DNA of 64,000 nt from Lysinibacillus sp. G4S2. Its GTDB lineage: Bacteria > Bacillota > Bacilli > Bacillales_A > Planococcaceae. Position 1 is the first letter of the stretch. The number at the start of each line of letters is the position of its first letter. The translations under genes were made by a program, and so were the position numbers. The stretch lies in the NCBI RefSeq assembly GCF_030348505.1, contig NZ_JAUCFJ010000002.1:3352001-3416000 (forward strand), read 5' to 3'. The notes under the pieces were generated by a model. The model made no database searches and was not told where the DNA came from. It was given only the letters and a program-made list of their open reading frames with translations. Shown here in pieces: positions 36,219 through 45,699 of this stretch.

Positions 36219-36653
36219 TCAATTCTCCCTCTCAATAAATGTGCGTAGTGCCAGTTCATAGCCTTTCGTACCTAGTCCACAGATTTGACCAAGGCATGCC
36301 GGAGCGAGATAGGAATGATGACGGAAAGCCTCACGTTTATGGATATTTGAAATATGTACTTCTATAACCGGCACTGAAATTCCTGCAATTGCGTCATGTA
36401 ACGCTATGCTTGTATGGGTATATGCACCGGGATTAAAGATAATACCATCATATTTTTCGTCTTCTGCTTCATGCACCCAATCAACAAGTACTCCTTCATG
36501 ATTAGATTGACGAAACTCGACAGTGGCACCTAAAGACGCCGCAAGATTCTGAACATTTTTTTTCACATCTTCTAACGTCTCAGAACCGTAAATATGTGGC
36601 TCTCGTTTACCTAGTCGATTTAAGTTAGGTCCATTCAAACATAATAACTTCAC
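36219..36653 (-). CDS. aroQ: Type II 3-dehydroquinate dehydratase
   Basis: AroQ removes water from 3-dehydroquinate in the shikimate pathway. The 144-aa protein starts MKLLCLNGPNLNRLGKREPH with the active-site lid residues, and has the conserved FNPGAYTHTSIALHDAI and EVHISNIHKREAFRHHS motifs (catalytic Tyr/Arg and His). It is co-transcribed with the peptidase gene and efp. Confidence 0.97.
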   Translation of the reverse strand: MKLLCLNGPNLNRLGKREPHIYGSETLEDVKKNVQNLAASLGATVEFRQSNHEGVLVDWVHEAEDEKYDGIIFNPGAYTHTSIALHDAIAGISVPVIEVHISNIHKREAFRHHSYLAPACLGQICGLGTKGYELALRTFIEREN

Positions 36654-36714
36654 GCATATTCGCCTCTTTCTATGTACTTGCCATTTATTTTATCATACAA
36701 GGCGCATACAGCAA

Positions 36715-37140
36715 CTAATTTCCTTTTTGTGCTGTATGCTCTCTGTAATGAAAATTCGCCGTTTCAAGCAAGAAACGTAATAGACAAATAACAATGACAA
36801 TGAAAGGAATCGATAGTTTTTTAAAAGAAGAAGATTGTAAAGGCAAATCAAGAACAATCCATTCTAATGTGATGGACAAAAAAAGACCGAGCAAAAAAGA
36901 AGATAGCACAGCTGGGATAATATAGACATATCTCAACGTAATATATAATAAAAATCCAATAAGAAATAAGACGAAGATGAGAAAACTCCATTGAAATAGT
37001 TTTGAGCTACCTTCGAATAAATCCCACTTTTTATAAAAACCAATTGGATTCCATTTAATAAGATGAAAATATTGAAGACCCTTTAAACATAATGCTAAAA
37101 CAAGTGCATTGACGAGTGATGTTATACTAGCTATTTTCAA
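36715..37140 (-). CDS. yqhR: YqhR-like membrane protein
   Basis: A 141-aa membrane protein with four or five hydrophobic segments, at the place of yqhR between aroQ and yqhQ. A TTG start at 37140 (then KIASITSLVNALVLALCL) has AGGAGG 7 bases upstream; the longer frame from 37158 contains that ribosome site and is unlikely. The function is unknown. The family assignment rests on synteny and topology more than on motif recognition. Confidence 0.7.
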   Translation of the reverse strand: MKIASITSLVNALVLALCLKGLQYFHLIKWNPIGFYKKWDLFEGSSKLFQWSFLIFVLFLIGFLLYITLRYVYIIPAVLSSFLLGLFLSITLEWIVLDLPLQSSSFKKLSIPFIVIVICLLRFLLETANFHYREHTAQKGN

Positions 37141-37303
37141 GCAAAATCCTCCTATCACGAGTTAATTTTCTGACGTTAATCATTTCCTAAATTGTACGAT
37201 TAGTGTAGCCATATAGAAATTTTACTATGCGTAACTCTAGAGGTTTTTCACTAAATTTAGTACAATGGTACAGTTGAAATAAATAAAGAGAGTGGTGTTA
37301 GCC

Positions 37304-38236
37304 TTGAGCAATTCACCTGTTTACGGGGGACAAGCACAATTAGAGGGTGTAATGTTCGGAGGAAAGGAACATACGATTACAGCCATTCGCCGTAACGATG
37401 ATTCCATTGATTATTATCATTATAAAAAGGTTCAAAAGCCTATCTTACAAAAGCTAAAAAAAATCCCATTGATTCGAGGCGTTGTCGCACTGATTGAATC
37501 AGCTGGTTTAGGCTCTCGTCATATGCAATTTTCAGGAGATCGTTACGACATTACACCTGGAGAGGAAGAGGAGAATACAACAGAAGGTTCGAAACTTCAA
37601 ATGATGTTAGGAGTTGCAGTTGTAGGTATTCTTTCCTTTTTATTTGGTAAATTTGCCTTTACATTAATTCCAGTATTTATTGCGGATTTTTTCTCTAGTT
37701 GGATAGAGAGTAAGACCGGTCAAATTTTACTTGAGAGTGGTATTAAGCTACTTTTATTACTAACCTATTTATATTTTATATCTTTAACACCTATTATTAA
37801 ACGAGTATTCCAATATCATGGTGCAGAACATAAGGTTATAAATTGCTATGAGGCAGGAATGGAAATAACCGTGAAAAATGTACAAGCACAATCACGCTTA
37901 CACTATCGATGCGGTAGTAGTTTTATGCTGTTCACTGTCTTTGTCGGCATGTTTTTATATTTCTTCGTGCCAACTGATCCACTATGGTTACGTCTTTTGG
38001 ACCGTATTTTATTAATCCCAGTTGTTCTTGGTGTATCTTTTGAAGTACTTCAAGCGACAAATGCGTGTCGTAATATCCCTGTGTTACGATTCCTTGGCTA
38101 TCCAGGTTTATGGCTACAATTACTGACAACACGTGAACCGAAAGATGACCAAGTGGAAGTAGCCATCGCATCTTTCAATATGCTGCTCCAAGTTGAGCAA
38201 CAACCAGAAATCGCAGCTACTTTGAATCATGATTAA
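37304..38236 (+). CDS. yqhQ: DUF1385 membrane protein YqhQ
   Basis: YqhQ is a widely conserved membrane protein of unclear role in Bacillales. The N-terminal motif SNSPVYGGQAQLEGVMFGGK is diagnostic, as are YHGAEHKVINCYEAG and LHYRCGSSFMLF. It has four or five TM helices between residues about 110 and 270. The TTG at 37304 aligns with the usual N-terminus of the family; GTG codons at 37292 and 37295 would add three or four residues and cannot be excluded. It is divergent from yqhR, as in B. subtilis. Confidence 0.9.
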   Translation: MSNSPVYGGQAQLEGVMFGGKEHTITAIRRNDDSIDYYHYKKVQKPILQKLKKIPLIRGVVALIESAGLGSRHMQFSGDRYDITPGEEEENTTEGSKLQMMLGVAVVGILSFLFGKFAFTLIPVFIADFFSSWIESKTGQILLESGIKLLLLLTYLYFISLTPIIKRVFQYHGAEHKVINCYEAGMEITVKNVQAQSRLHYRCGSSFMLFTVFVGMFLYFFVPTDPLWLRLLDRILLIPVVLGVSFEVLQATNACRNIPVLRFLGYPGLWLQLLTTREPKDDQVEVAIASFNMLLQVEQQPEIAATLNHD

Positions 38237-38269
38237 CAATTATGCCGCGACCAAAATCGAAAAGAAGTA

Positions 38270-38318
38270 AAGGGACAAGTCCAACTGATGTATCATCTGT
38301 TTGGACCTGTCCCTTTTT
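38270..38318 (+). terminator. Terminator of yqhQ
   Basis: AAAGGGACAaGTCCAAC / GTTTGGACcTGTCCCTTTTT long stem with T run, about 35 bases past the stop. Confidence 0.85.
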
Positions 38319-38442
38319 AAGTTTAGAAAGAGGATTTTTTAATGGGTGTACAAATATTATTTGCTGTTTCATCACATTTATTCCTCTTTCTTGTGAATAT
38401 ATTTATGATGCCATGCCACATTAAATATGGATATGGCTAATT

Positions 38443-39174
38443 TCAATACTGGCCTCGCATCTTTCGTTGAAATAAAAAGGTGGCAATAACAAAAATAACA
38501 GTCGTATAACCTAAAACGATAGAGAGTGGTATGAAAACATCAGAATAAGCTCCACTTAGTGCTGCACGCGCTGCATGAACAGCATGGACAAACGGCAAAA
38601 ATTGTGCAATAGATTGAAAAGTACCACCTACCATGTCAGGCTCAAACCACGTACCGCTAAACCATGTTGACAAGTTAACAAATATCGCAAAGATGCCCCC
38701 TACCTGCTTATCTGTAAAAATTGTTCCAAATAATAAACCTACCCCTATATACAATAAAGAAATTATAATAAGTACGCCTACCATTATTAGGACAGATATA
38801 TTGAATGACAAACCTAAAAATAGAGCGGTAAACAAACAAAAAATAATTTGTAATAATGCAATTGGTAGCAACGGTAGGACATAACCTACAATATAATTAC
38901 CCGCTGACATAGGAGAAGCAAAAATTCGCATTAAAAAGGATGTGCTTTTATCCTTACCTAGTAACATTCCAGAAAAAAGAGTAAGAAACGAAAAACTAAA
39001 AACAATAACACCGGGTGTTAGATTACTAATTTCAAATAATGCAAACGGCATATTTTTTTGCATGACTGAAAATAAGCCCATCATTAGAATTGGTAAGCCC
39101 ATGCCAAAAATTAGTGTTAGTGGATCACGTATTATTTCCTTATGATTTCTTGTCGCAAATACACTTGCCTTCAA
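38443..39174 (-). CDS. ABC-2 type transporter permease
   Basis: A 243-aa integral membrane protein with six hydrophobic segments (for example PLTLIFGMGLPILMMGLFSV near the start). It has the ABC-2 fold: long first loop, then paired TMs. It overlaps the end of the ATPase gene by 4 bases (ATGA), so the two form one exporter. The substrate is unknown; this LytTR-DUF3021-ABC arrangement is often linked to drug or peptide resistance. Confidence 0.88.
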   Translation of the reverse strand: MKASVFATRNHKEIIRDPLTLIFGMGLPILMMGLFSVMQKNMPFALFEISNLTPGVIVFSFSFLTLFSGMLLGKDKSTSFLMRIFASPMSAGNYIVGYVLPLLPIALLQIIFCLFTALFLGLSFNISVLIMVGVLIIISLLYIGVGLLFGTIFTDKQVGGIFAIFVNLSTWFSGTWFEPDMVGGTFQSIAQFLPFVHAVHAARAALSGAYSDVFIPLSIVLGYTTVIFVIATFLFQRKMRGQY

Positions 39175-39896
39175 AGTGACTCCTCCTCTGTAAGCTCTAA
39201 AAACACTTCTTCTAAAGACTGTTTTTTTGTTTCATGCATTAATTGCTGGATTGTACCAAGAGCACGTAATTTCCCTCGATGCATTATAGCTACACGATCT
39301 GCAAGCATCTCTACCTCTTCTAAATAGTGAGTTGTTAAAACAATCGTTACCTCACTTTTTAACTGGCTCAGTATTTTCCATAAATCACGACGTGCACGTA
39401 CATCCATTCCTAATGTTGGTTCATCTAGAAAAAGTATTTTAGGATTAGACATCATAGCCATCGCAACACTTAATCGACGCATATAACCGCCTGATAACGT
39501 TTTTGCTTTATTAGACTGTCGAGGAGTCAAGCCAAACAAAATCATCTGTGCATTCGCTCGTTCTTTTGCCTCTGTTTTTGAGCAACCATAAATCTGACCC
39601 ATAAATAGCAAATTTTCTAATACGGTTAAATTAGGTGCAACAGCCGTTTCCTGCGGAGAAATATTTATTTTCTTTTTAGCAGCGACCTGGTGATGAACAA
39701 TACTTTCCCCATCCAAAATGGCATCTCCATCTGTTGGTGTTAAAAGTCCACAAAGCATTTTAATCGTGGTCGTCTTGCCAGCTGCATTTTGACCGAGAAG
39801 TGCAAAAAACTCCCCCTTTTTTATACTTAAAGATAACTGATCCACTACCACAATTTCCTTATAACGCTTCGTTAAGCCCTTTATTTCAATTGTCAT
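39171..39896 (-). CDS. ABC transporter ATP-binding protein
   Basis: The ATPase of the exporter, about 241 aa. It shows Walker A GQNAAGKTTTIK, the Q-loop region ISPQETAVAP, signature LSGGYMRRLSVAMAM, Walker B KILFLDEPTLGMD and the switch His in LTTHYLEEVE. The start at 39896 (MTIEIKGLT) is preferred; an ATG-like start three codons upstream also overlaps the DUF3021 gene, which ends at 39886. Overlaps on both sides indicate tight coupling. Confidence 0.93.
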   Translation of the reverse strand: MTIEIKGLTKRYKEIVVVDQLSLSIKKGEFFALLGQNAAGKTTTIKMLCGLLTPTDGDAILDGESIVHHQVAAKKKINISPQETAVAPNLTVLENLLFMGQIYGCSKTEAKERANAQMILFGLTPRQSNKAKTLSGGYMRRLSVAMAMMSNPKILFLDEPTLGMDVRARRDLWKILSQLKSEVTIVLTTHYLEEVEMLADRVAIMHRGKLRALGTIQQLMHETKKQSLEEVFLELTEEESL

Positions 39897-40362
39897 GAAA
39901 GTCACCTCTCTCTATTAGCATGGCATTAATCTGCTCAATATCGCGCTTTGAAAGCTTATATTGCAATAACCATGTCACGACATACGTTCCAAAGAAACTT
40001 GCGAGTACAGAAATAATATTGGTCATCGTTTTCGGCATCCATAAAATCATGACAATTGGTATCCATATAATGGCCGTTACAAAAAAGTGCACAATATATT
40101 GCTTCAACATACCCCATCTAGCAATTTCAAAAAATAGTGCAGCTAAGGCAAATGTGAGCCCGATCAAACCAGTCAACAACACTTGAGTCATAATTGCGAT
40201 TGATTCACCTGTAAATAACGCTCGAAATTCAGGGACTACCCAAACGTAGCTTTCTTGTGCTATCCCAAGCGAGATAAAAAATTGCACAACTTGTCCAAGT
40301 ATCGCACCAATGATAAATCCACCTAAAATCCGAATTAATAAGTCTTTTCGCACATCTTTCAC
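39886..40362 (-). CDS. DUF3021 family membrane protein
   Basis: A 158-aa protein with four TM helices (about residues 10-30, 55-80, 90-110 and 118-135), ending in a cytoplasmic tail. DUF3021 proteins are typically encoded beside LytTR regulators and are thought to modulate them. It begins one base after the LytTR gene ends and overlaps the ATPase gene. Confidence 0.88.
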   Translation of the reverse strand: MKDVRKDLLIRILGGFIIGAILGQVVQFFISLGIAQESYVWVVPEFRALFTGESIAIMTQVLLTGLIGLTFALAALFFEIARWGMLKQYIVHFFVTAIIWIPIVMILWMPKTMTNIISVLASFFGTYVVTWLLQYKLSKRDIEQINAMLIERGDFHDN

Positions 40363-40363
40363 C

Positions 40364-40804
40364 TCATATCCCTAATTGCTTCTTAATTTTTGCTACATAA
40401 CGCCTTGACGCGTATGTTTTAATCCCACCTTTAAGCTCAACACCGATTGTCCCTGTTCTGCTAATATCCATATGTTTAATCATGTTGCGATTAACAATTT
40501 CGGCATTTGAAATACGTACAAACATCTGTGTATTTAGCTTTTCTTCAAGCTCATACAAGCGAAGTCGTACCGTGTAAATACCAACCACCGTTTGAACGAA
40601 AACCTTCTTTTGTTCCGTATAAATGCGCACAATGTCCCCACAGTTAATAAACTCGACACCTCTATCTGAGAAAACCGATAATGTATTGAGATCAGAGGAA
40701 ACGATACTCTGCATGAGATACTCTATTTCATCGGTCATCTTATCTGTGTGAATAATCACTTTTGGCTCTTTGCATGTCGGGTCAATCGACAATTCTACCT
40801 TCAT
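40364..40804 (-). CDS. LytTR family DNA-binding regulator
   Basis: A 146-aa protein with a short N-terminal part and a C-terminal LytTR domain (about residues 45-146). The family hallmarks are FINCGDIVRIYTEQKKVFVQT, then MFVRISNAEIVNRNMIKHMD and KTYASRRYVAKIKKQLGI. There is no receiver domain. It is first in the operon with DUF3021 and the ABC exporter, so it probably autoregulates that operon. AAAGGA precedes the ATG. Confidence 0.92.
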   Translation of the reverse strand: MKVELSIDPTCKEPKVIIHTDKMTDEIEYLMQSIVSSDLNTLSVFSDRGVEFINCGDIVRIYTEQKKVFVQTVVGIYTVRLRLYELEEKLNTQMFVRISNAEIVNRNMIKHMDISRTGTIGVELKGGIKTYASRRYVAKIKKQLGI

Positions 40805-40911
40805 ATCATCACAGTCCTTTCATTCGACTTCACTATAAAATTTTCAACTAATTATGTAAATGGATTTTGGACGACTGGTCGTTTACATGGGATAAGTGGT
40901 TTGGAAATTAA

Positions 40912-40952
40912 AAAAGTGCCTATCCGTCTTTATGACGAGATAGACACATTTT
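40912..40952 (-). terminator. Terminator of the ribonucleotide reductase gene
   Basis: Stem of GTGtCTATCtcGTC / GACgGATAGgCAC type around a TAAAG loop, followed by TTTTT on the minus strand, just past the stop at 40960. Confidence 0.75.
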
Positions 40953-40959
40953 CATTATT

Positions 40960-42738
40960 TTATAGGCCACATTTTAACTGCGCAGCACAGTTTGTACATG
41001 TATTACAGCCACCAATTTCTTCAACAGTTCCTTTACGGCATACTGGGCAAGTATTACCTACATCTGAACCTATTACTGTTGTCGATTCTAAAGCTTGAAT
41101 CGTATCTACTAACACAACAGGACGTTTTGTTGGCTCTTCTACTAATTCTTCTTCAAATGATAGTTGATCCATATCATTTTCTTCAGCTTTCAATGTAAGT
41201 ACTTGTGAATCACGGCTACCATCTACATAAACCGTACCACCTTTAGCGCCACCGTTATATAAGCGCTCGTACACTTTTTCAACTTGTTGTACTGTATAAC
41301 CTTTTGGTGCATTTACAGTTTTTGAAATGGATGAATCGATCCATTTTTGGATGATACATTGTACATCCGCGTGTGCCTCTGGTTTTAACTCCATCGCTGT
41401 AACGAACCATTCAGGAAGGTCATTTTCATTTACTTCCGGATGACGTTCTAAAAATTCTTGAACGATTTCTGCTTTTACTTCAATGAATTTACCTAATCGA
41501 CCAGAACGGTAATATGTGAATGAGAAATATGGCTCAAGACCAGTTGCTACGCCGACCATCGTACCTGTAGAACCAGTTGGAGCTACTGTCAGTAAATGCG
41601 AGTTACGGATACCTGTTGCTAAAATTTGCTCCTTAATGTGAGCAGGCATTTTTTGCATAAAGCCTGTTTCAGTAAATGCTTTACGTAAACGTGCAGTCTC
41701 TTCCTCTGTTGCTCCCACTAGGAACGGGAAGCTGCCACGCTCTTTTCCAAGCTCTGTTGAAGCCTCATACGCAGTCTCAGCAATCGTTTTAAAGATTTCA
41801 TCAACTAACTCATTACCTGCTTCAGAACCATATTCTTTCTCACAATAAATAAGTAAATCTGCTAGACCCATTACGCCTAAGCCAACACGACGCTCACCAA
41901 GAGCTTGTACACGGTTTTCTTCTAAGAAGTATGGTGTAGCATCAATAACATTATCTTGCATACGAACACCAACACGAACTGTTTCACGTAGTGCTTCGTA
42001 ATCAACTGTTTGATTTTCTTTATTTGCAAACTGTGCTAAATTCACAGCTGCTAAGTTACACACAGAATATGGTGCAAGTGGTTGTTCCCCACATGGATTT
42101 GTCGCTACAACACTTTGACCATAAGCTTTTGCGTTTGTCATGTCATTAGCGTTGTCGATGAAGAAAATACCTGGCTCTGCAGAGTACGTTGCACAAACGT
42201 TGATTAAATTCCATAATTCCTTCGCTTTAATCGTGCGGTATGTGCGTACTTTATAGCCCATTTTCTCCCATTCGCGCACATCGCCAACTTTATGCCACTC
42301 ACTGTTGTAAATAGTCATTTCTTCTTTTGTATATTCTTCAACAGCTGGGAAACGAAGCTCGAATTCAGCGTCATTTTCAACTGCTTCCATAAATTCTTTT
42401 GTTAATGTTACAGAAATATTGGCACCAGTTAAAAACTCTGGATTGTGAACAGTGTAAGTACCACCATCACGTAGTTTGTTTTCCGCTTCACGAATAATTG
42501 CCGTATCAAAACCGCCTAAGCCTTCGATACTTTTATAGTTAACAATACCTTGATACATAGCTTCCTCTTGAGATGAAAGAGGCTTAAAGTTTAACTTTTC
42601 TTTTGCTAGACGAATAATTGATTCATCTGTTGTATTTTCGATTAGGTATCGCAAAATACGTGGATTTTGCATTTTCGAAATAATAAATTCCACGATATCA
42701 GGATGCCAATCTGCCAGCATAATCATTTGTGCCCCACG
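40960..42738 (-). CDS. nrdJ: Class II ribonucleotide reductase, exon 2
   Basis: The 3' exon of the adenosylcobalamin-dependent ribonucleoside reductase. Spliced residues resume with RGAQMIMLADWHPDIVEF. It carries the substrate-site NPCGEQPLAPYSVCNLAAVNL, the active-site Cys/Glu region, VAPTGSTGTM (phosphate loop), and a C-terminal zinc-like cluster CPVCRKGTVEEIGGCNTC. It supplies 592 residues to an enzyme of about 855. Read alone the frame lacks a ribosome site, as expected for an exon. The 3' splice site is placed after the G at 42739. Confidence 0.93.
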   Translation of the reverse strand, partial: RGAQMIMLADWHPDIVEFIISKMQNPRILRYLIENTTDESIIRLAKEKLNFKPLSSQEEAMYQGIVNYKSIEGLGGFDTAIIREAENKLRDGGTYTVHNPEFLTGANISVTLTKEFMEAVENDAEFELRFPAVEEYTKEEMTIYNSEWHKVGDVREWEKMGYKVRTYRTIKAKELWNLINVCATYSAEPGIFFIDNANDMTNAKAYGQSVVATNPCGEQPLAPYSVCNLAAVNLAQFANKENQTVDYEALRETVRVGVRMQDNVIDATPYFLEENRVQALGERRVGLGVMGLADLLIYCEKEYGSEAGNELVDEIFKTIAETAYEASTELGKERGSFPFLVGATEEETARLRKAFTETGFMQKMPAHIKEQILATGIRNSHLLTVAPTGSTGTMVGVATGLEPYFSFTYYRSGRLGKFIEVKAEIVQEFLERHPEVNENDLPEWFVTAMELKPEAHADVQCIIQKWIDSSISKTVNAPKGYTVQQVEKVYERLYNGGAKGGTVYVDGSRDSQVLTLKAEENDMDQLSFEEELVEEPTKRPVVLVDTIQALESTTVIGSDVGNTCPVCRKGTVEEIGGCNTCTNCAAQLKCGL

Positions 42739-43878
42739 CTTTTTGTTACAAAAAAAGTATTTTGAAATACTTTTCCGATGTGGTCATTTCTGCCACATTC
42801 TTATGCTTTCACATAAGATCAGACTATATCATCAAAGAAGGATTTGATTTTTTCATATTTTCTATTGAGTCGTATGGAACCATGTTCGTATAACTTACTA
42901 ACAATCTTTAACACATCATCTTTTCGATTAATGCATAAGTCAACGCATCCTTGTTTTGGGTAAACTTTATGGACTGTTAAAGCTAGTTGTTGATTATGCA
43001 AAAATCGAAGCAAAGATAAAAGCATTTGGCGATTACCCGTAAAACCTATTCTCCCACGCTTGGAGAAATGACCATCTGCATCAAAAAAACCTCTTAAATA
43101 GGTCCATTGCAAATCCTCATTTTTAAAATCAATCCAACTTTCAAAGCCTGTTTTTCGAGGTTTAATTCCCAACCTCATTAAATCATTGCACATTTCTGTT
43201 GAATTAATGATTAAAGAGTATTTGTTTTGTTCATTTGGTGCACCGCGTGGACGGAATTTAATCGCTTCTTGCATAGACAATTCTTTTGCGATATCTTCAA
43301 GCAATTGCCGGTCCTGCTCAGCAAGTGATAAAACAAGACGTTTCGATTTACCACGGTCATATATAGTACCATCACCTGTAATATAACCTACTAAATACGC
43401 CTTATTTGCTGAATCGATATTTTTAAAGTAGTTTTCATCATAATGATACTTCTTATTTTTCAGCTTTCCCGCTTGACCAGGCTCTCTCGCTTTAAAAAGC
43501 TCTAGCTCTTTATTCCATCTAAAGATTGTTCCTCTACCTATGTTAAGTGTTTTTGCAATATCAACTTGGCTCATTCCATTTTCATGCAACTCAATAATTC
43601 TTTTAATCAATCGTTCTTTGTCTCGCGCCTCGTAAGGACGTCTCTGTACATTACGATTTACTTCTTCCATGCTCCCACCTCCGATGTGGTCCAAAGTTTA
43701 GGAAGGTTCAATAGTCGTTGAACGTTCAACTACGTTTCCATAGATGCTTCGCTGCTGATTGCCCAATCTTTTCTTTTTTCAAGCATTCACGCCTAACTTC
43801 ACAGTTTACGTTGTAGCAAGAAAAGCTCTAAGGGTGTTCCAGCAATTCACGAGATTTTAATCCCGCCGTTTTCGGTTA
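42739..43878 (-). ncRNA. Group I self-splicing intron in the ribonucleotide reductase gene
   Basis: About 1,140 bases. The 5' exon end ATCCCGT pairs with the internal guide GCGGGAT after TAACCGAAAAC, giving P1 with the expected U-G pair at the splice site. The core R element GTTCAACGACTATTGAACC (minus strand, 43705-43723) and the S element GATATAGTC (about 42824-42832) supply the two P7 strands (GACTA / TAGTC). The intron ends in G. Joining 43879 to 42738 restores the conserved reductase run GGSRRGAQM. An endonuclease gene lies between the P7 strands. Confidence 0.9.
42819..43670 (-). CDS. LAGLIDADG homing endonuclease of the intron
   Basis: A 283-aa protein encoded inside the group I intron. 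An N-terminal HTH (about residues 15-55: ERLIKRIIELHENGMSQVDI then AKTLNIGRGTIFRW) precedes two LAGLIDADG-type motifs, YLVGYITGDGTI and YLRGFFDADGHF. Such enzymes cut intronless alleles so that the intron is copied in. The ATG at 43670 has GGAGGTG close by; a longer frame starts at 43694. The stop codon (TGA) overlaps the intron core: the codons for DDIV are part of the P7 strand. Confidence 0.92.
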   Translation of the reverse strand: MEEVNRNVQRRPYEARDKERLIKRIIELHENGMSQVDIAKTLNIGRGTIFRWNKELELFKAREPGQAGKLKNKKYHYDENYFKNIDSANKAYLVGYITGDGTIYDRGKSKRLVLSLAEQDRQLLEDIAKELSMQEAIKFRPRGAPNEQNKYSLIINSTEMCNDLMRLGIKPRKTGFESWIDFKNEDLQWTYLRGFFDADGHFSKRGRIGFTGNRQMLLSLLRFLHNQQLALTVHKVYPKQGCVDLCINRKDDVLKIVSKLYEHGSIRLNRKYEKIKSFFDDIV

Positions 43879-44667
43879 ACGGGATCCACCTTGTTCGACA
43901 AGATGAGTCAGCTTCGCAATATCATCTAACCATGATACAGAACCAGATGATTTACCATTCACTCCACGTGCTAAAGTGTTACGTGGACGCAATGTTGAAC
44001 CATTTGTCCCTACACCACCACCGCGGCTCATAATTTCCATTACTTGCTTACGGTGATCACTTATTCCTTCACGTGAATCTGCTACAAATGGCATTACGTA
44101 ACAGTTGAAGAAAGTTACATCTGTTTCAGAACCAGCTCCGTAAATAACTCGTCCAGCTGGAATGAATTTCAATGATACTAGCTGCTCATAAAACTTCTCA
44201 AACCATTCTTGGCGTTTCTCTGGTGTTTTTTCAACAGCAGCAAGCCCTGTTGCATTTCGTTTTGCAATTTGTTCATAAAAAATTTCAAGAGGCTTTTCTA
44301 GCACGTCAATCGAACGCGTAATCACACCCGTTTCTTGCTCTTTCGGATCATCCAAAACACTACGATAATCTTCCTCAATCAAAATATCTGCTGTTTTTGT
44401 AGACATGTCAAGCTTTTGGATTGTCCCTAAACCACGCGCAGGGAATTTTGGATCTGCCTTCACTGTTAATACGACGAAATCACCGGCTTTTAACGTTTTC
44501 TTCTCCGTATCCTTAAACGAGTAGCGATCGATCATCACCAGTCTTGATACACCTTTATGCGTAATATGCATATCAGGTGTTACAGGATGAACCTGTGAAA
44601 ATTGTTCAATATCTTTGTTTAACTGTTCAAATTTGTTTACTTCGGGTTGATGATTTGTGAGTACCAT
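43879..44667 (-). CDS. nrdJ: Class II ribonucleotide reductase, exon 1
   Basis: The 5' exon gives 263 residues of the B12-dependent reductase that makes deoxyribonucleotides without oxygen dependence. It includes FIPAGRVIYGAGS, the first active-site Cys in FFNCYVMPFVADSREGI, and MSRGGGVGTNGSTLRPRN, and ends LTHLVEQGGSR at the splice site. The unspliced frame stops one codon later. GGAGG-type site (GGGAGGC) precedes the ATG. Two NrdR boxes lie 40-75 bases upstream. Confidence 0.93.
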
Positions 44668-44704
44668 CGTTTTGCCTCCCTTTTTTCTGCATTACATAAT
44701 AAAT

Positions 44705-44742
44705 ACACAATATCATGTGTCGCGAAACACTACATATTGTGT
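44705..44742 (-). promoter_or_regulatory. Two NrdR boxes upstream of the reductase gene
   Basis: ACACAATATCATGTGT (44705-44720) and ACACTACATATTGTGT (44727-44742) each match the 16-base NrdR palindrome ACACWATATATWGTGT closely. Their centres are 22 bases apart. NrdR is the ATP/dATP-sensing repressor of reductase genes; its gene is not in this window. Confidence 0.88.
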
Positions 44743-44868
44743 AATACTTTCTAAAAAAGATACTATATATAGTTTTTTAATTCAACTCTTGCAATTTCGA
44801 ATAGAATCCGTAATGCTCGTCCTCACAAGGTTTGAACGATAAAAAAAATATTTTTCTTATACCATTTT

Positions 44869-45699
44869 TTATTTTTTGAAGTTCCAATCATCACATGCAT
44901 ATTTTTTCTCTTCAAGTGCATGCACATATTCTAATTGCTCCTCAGAAAGTGTAAATGGTTTTAAATCAATTTGCAACGATTTTGCAAAACCATCTCTAAA
45001 AGCAGTCACACATTGTTCAATAGTCACTGGTTCTTTAACAAGATTATTGATAGCAACCGCTTTCTCTGGCATCTTTCTACGCATACGTGCCTTCGCCTCT
45101 TCACTTGAAAAATTGAAGACAGATAATAATTTTTCTTGATCTAAATCAAGTAAAATAGCTCCGTGCTGTAAAATAACACCTTTTTGACGAGTTTGTGCAC
45201 TACCCGCTACTTTTTTACCTTCTACGACAAGTTCATACCAGCTTGGCGCATCAAAGCAAACTGCACTTTTAGGTTTCTTTAAGTCCGCTCTTTGTTCTTC
45301 TGTATTAGGCACACTAAAATAAGCATCCATACCTAAATTATGAAAACCTTGCAATATCCCTTCACTTAACACTCTATACGCCTCTGTCACTGATTCAGGC
45401 ATATCTGGATAGCTTTCTGAAACAATGACACTATATGTCAATTCATGTTCATGTAAAACGGCTCTACCACCTGTTGGACGACGCACAAAGCCTAGCCCTT
45501 GTTCTCGCACCGCTTCTAGATTGATGTCTCTTTTTGCTTGTTGAAAATAGCCAATCGAAAGAGTTGCTGGCTCCCACTCATAAAAACGAATAACCGGTGG
45601 AATTAAACCTTCACTGTGCCAATCAAGTAATGCTTCATCTAATGCCATATTAAAAGAAGGACTACATTTCCCTGAATTTAGAAAATACCAAGTTGTCAT
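44869..45699 (-). CDS. lipM: Octanoyltransferase LipM
   Basis: LipM moves octanoate from acyl carrier protein to GcvH for lipoate synthesis. The 276-aa protein begins [20 protein letters not shown], has the lipoate-ligase fold motif [19 protein letters not shown], and the acyl-accepting Cys in [15 protein letters not shown] followed by [18 protein letters not shown]. It lies divergent to yqhL, as lipM (yqhM) does in B. subtilis. Confidence 0.93.
   Translation of the reverse strand: MTTWYFLNSGKCSPSFNMALDEALLDWHSEGLIPPVIRFYEWEPATLSIGYFQQAKRDINLEAVREQGLGFVRRPTGGRAVLHEHELTYSVIVSESYPDMPESVTEAYRVLSEGILQGFHNLGMDAYFSVPNTEEQRADLKKPKSAVCFDAPSWYELVVEGKKVAGSAQTRQKGVILQHGAILLDLDQEKLLSVFNFSSEEAKARMRRKMPEKAVAINNLVKEPVTIEQCVTAFRDGFAKSLQIDLKPFTLSEEQLEYVHALEEKKYACDDWNFKK

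Noticed and set aside
42819-43670. Endonuclease as part of an intein
   Set aside because: The endonuclease frame is not continuous with the reductase exons, stop codons lie on both sides, and intron core elements and splice sites are visible.
40960-44667. Two separate reductase genes with a gene between them
   Set aside because: The downstream part lacks a start and ribosome site and joins exactly to the first part at intron boundaries.
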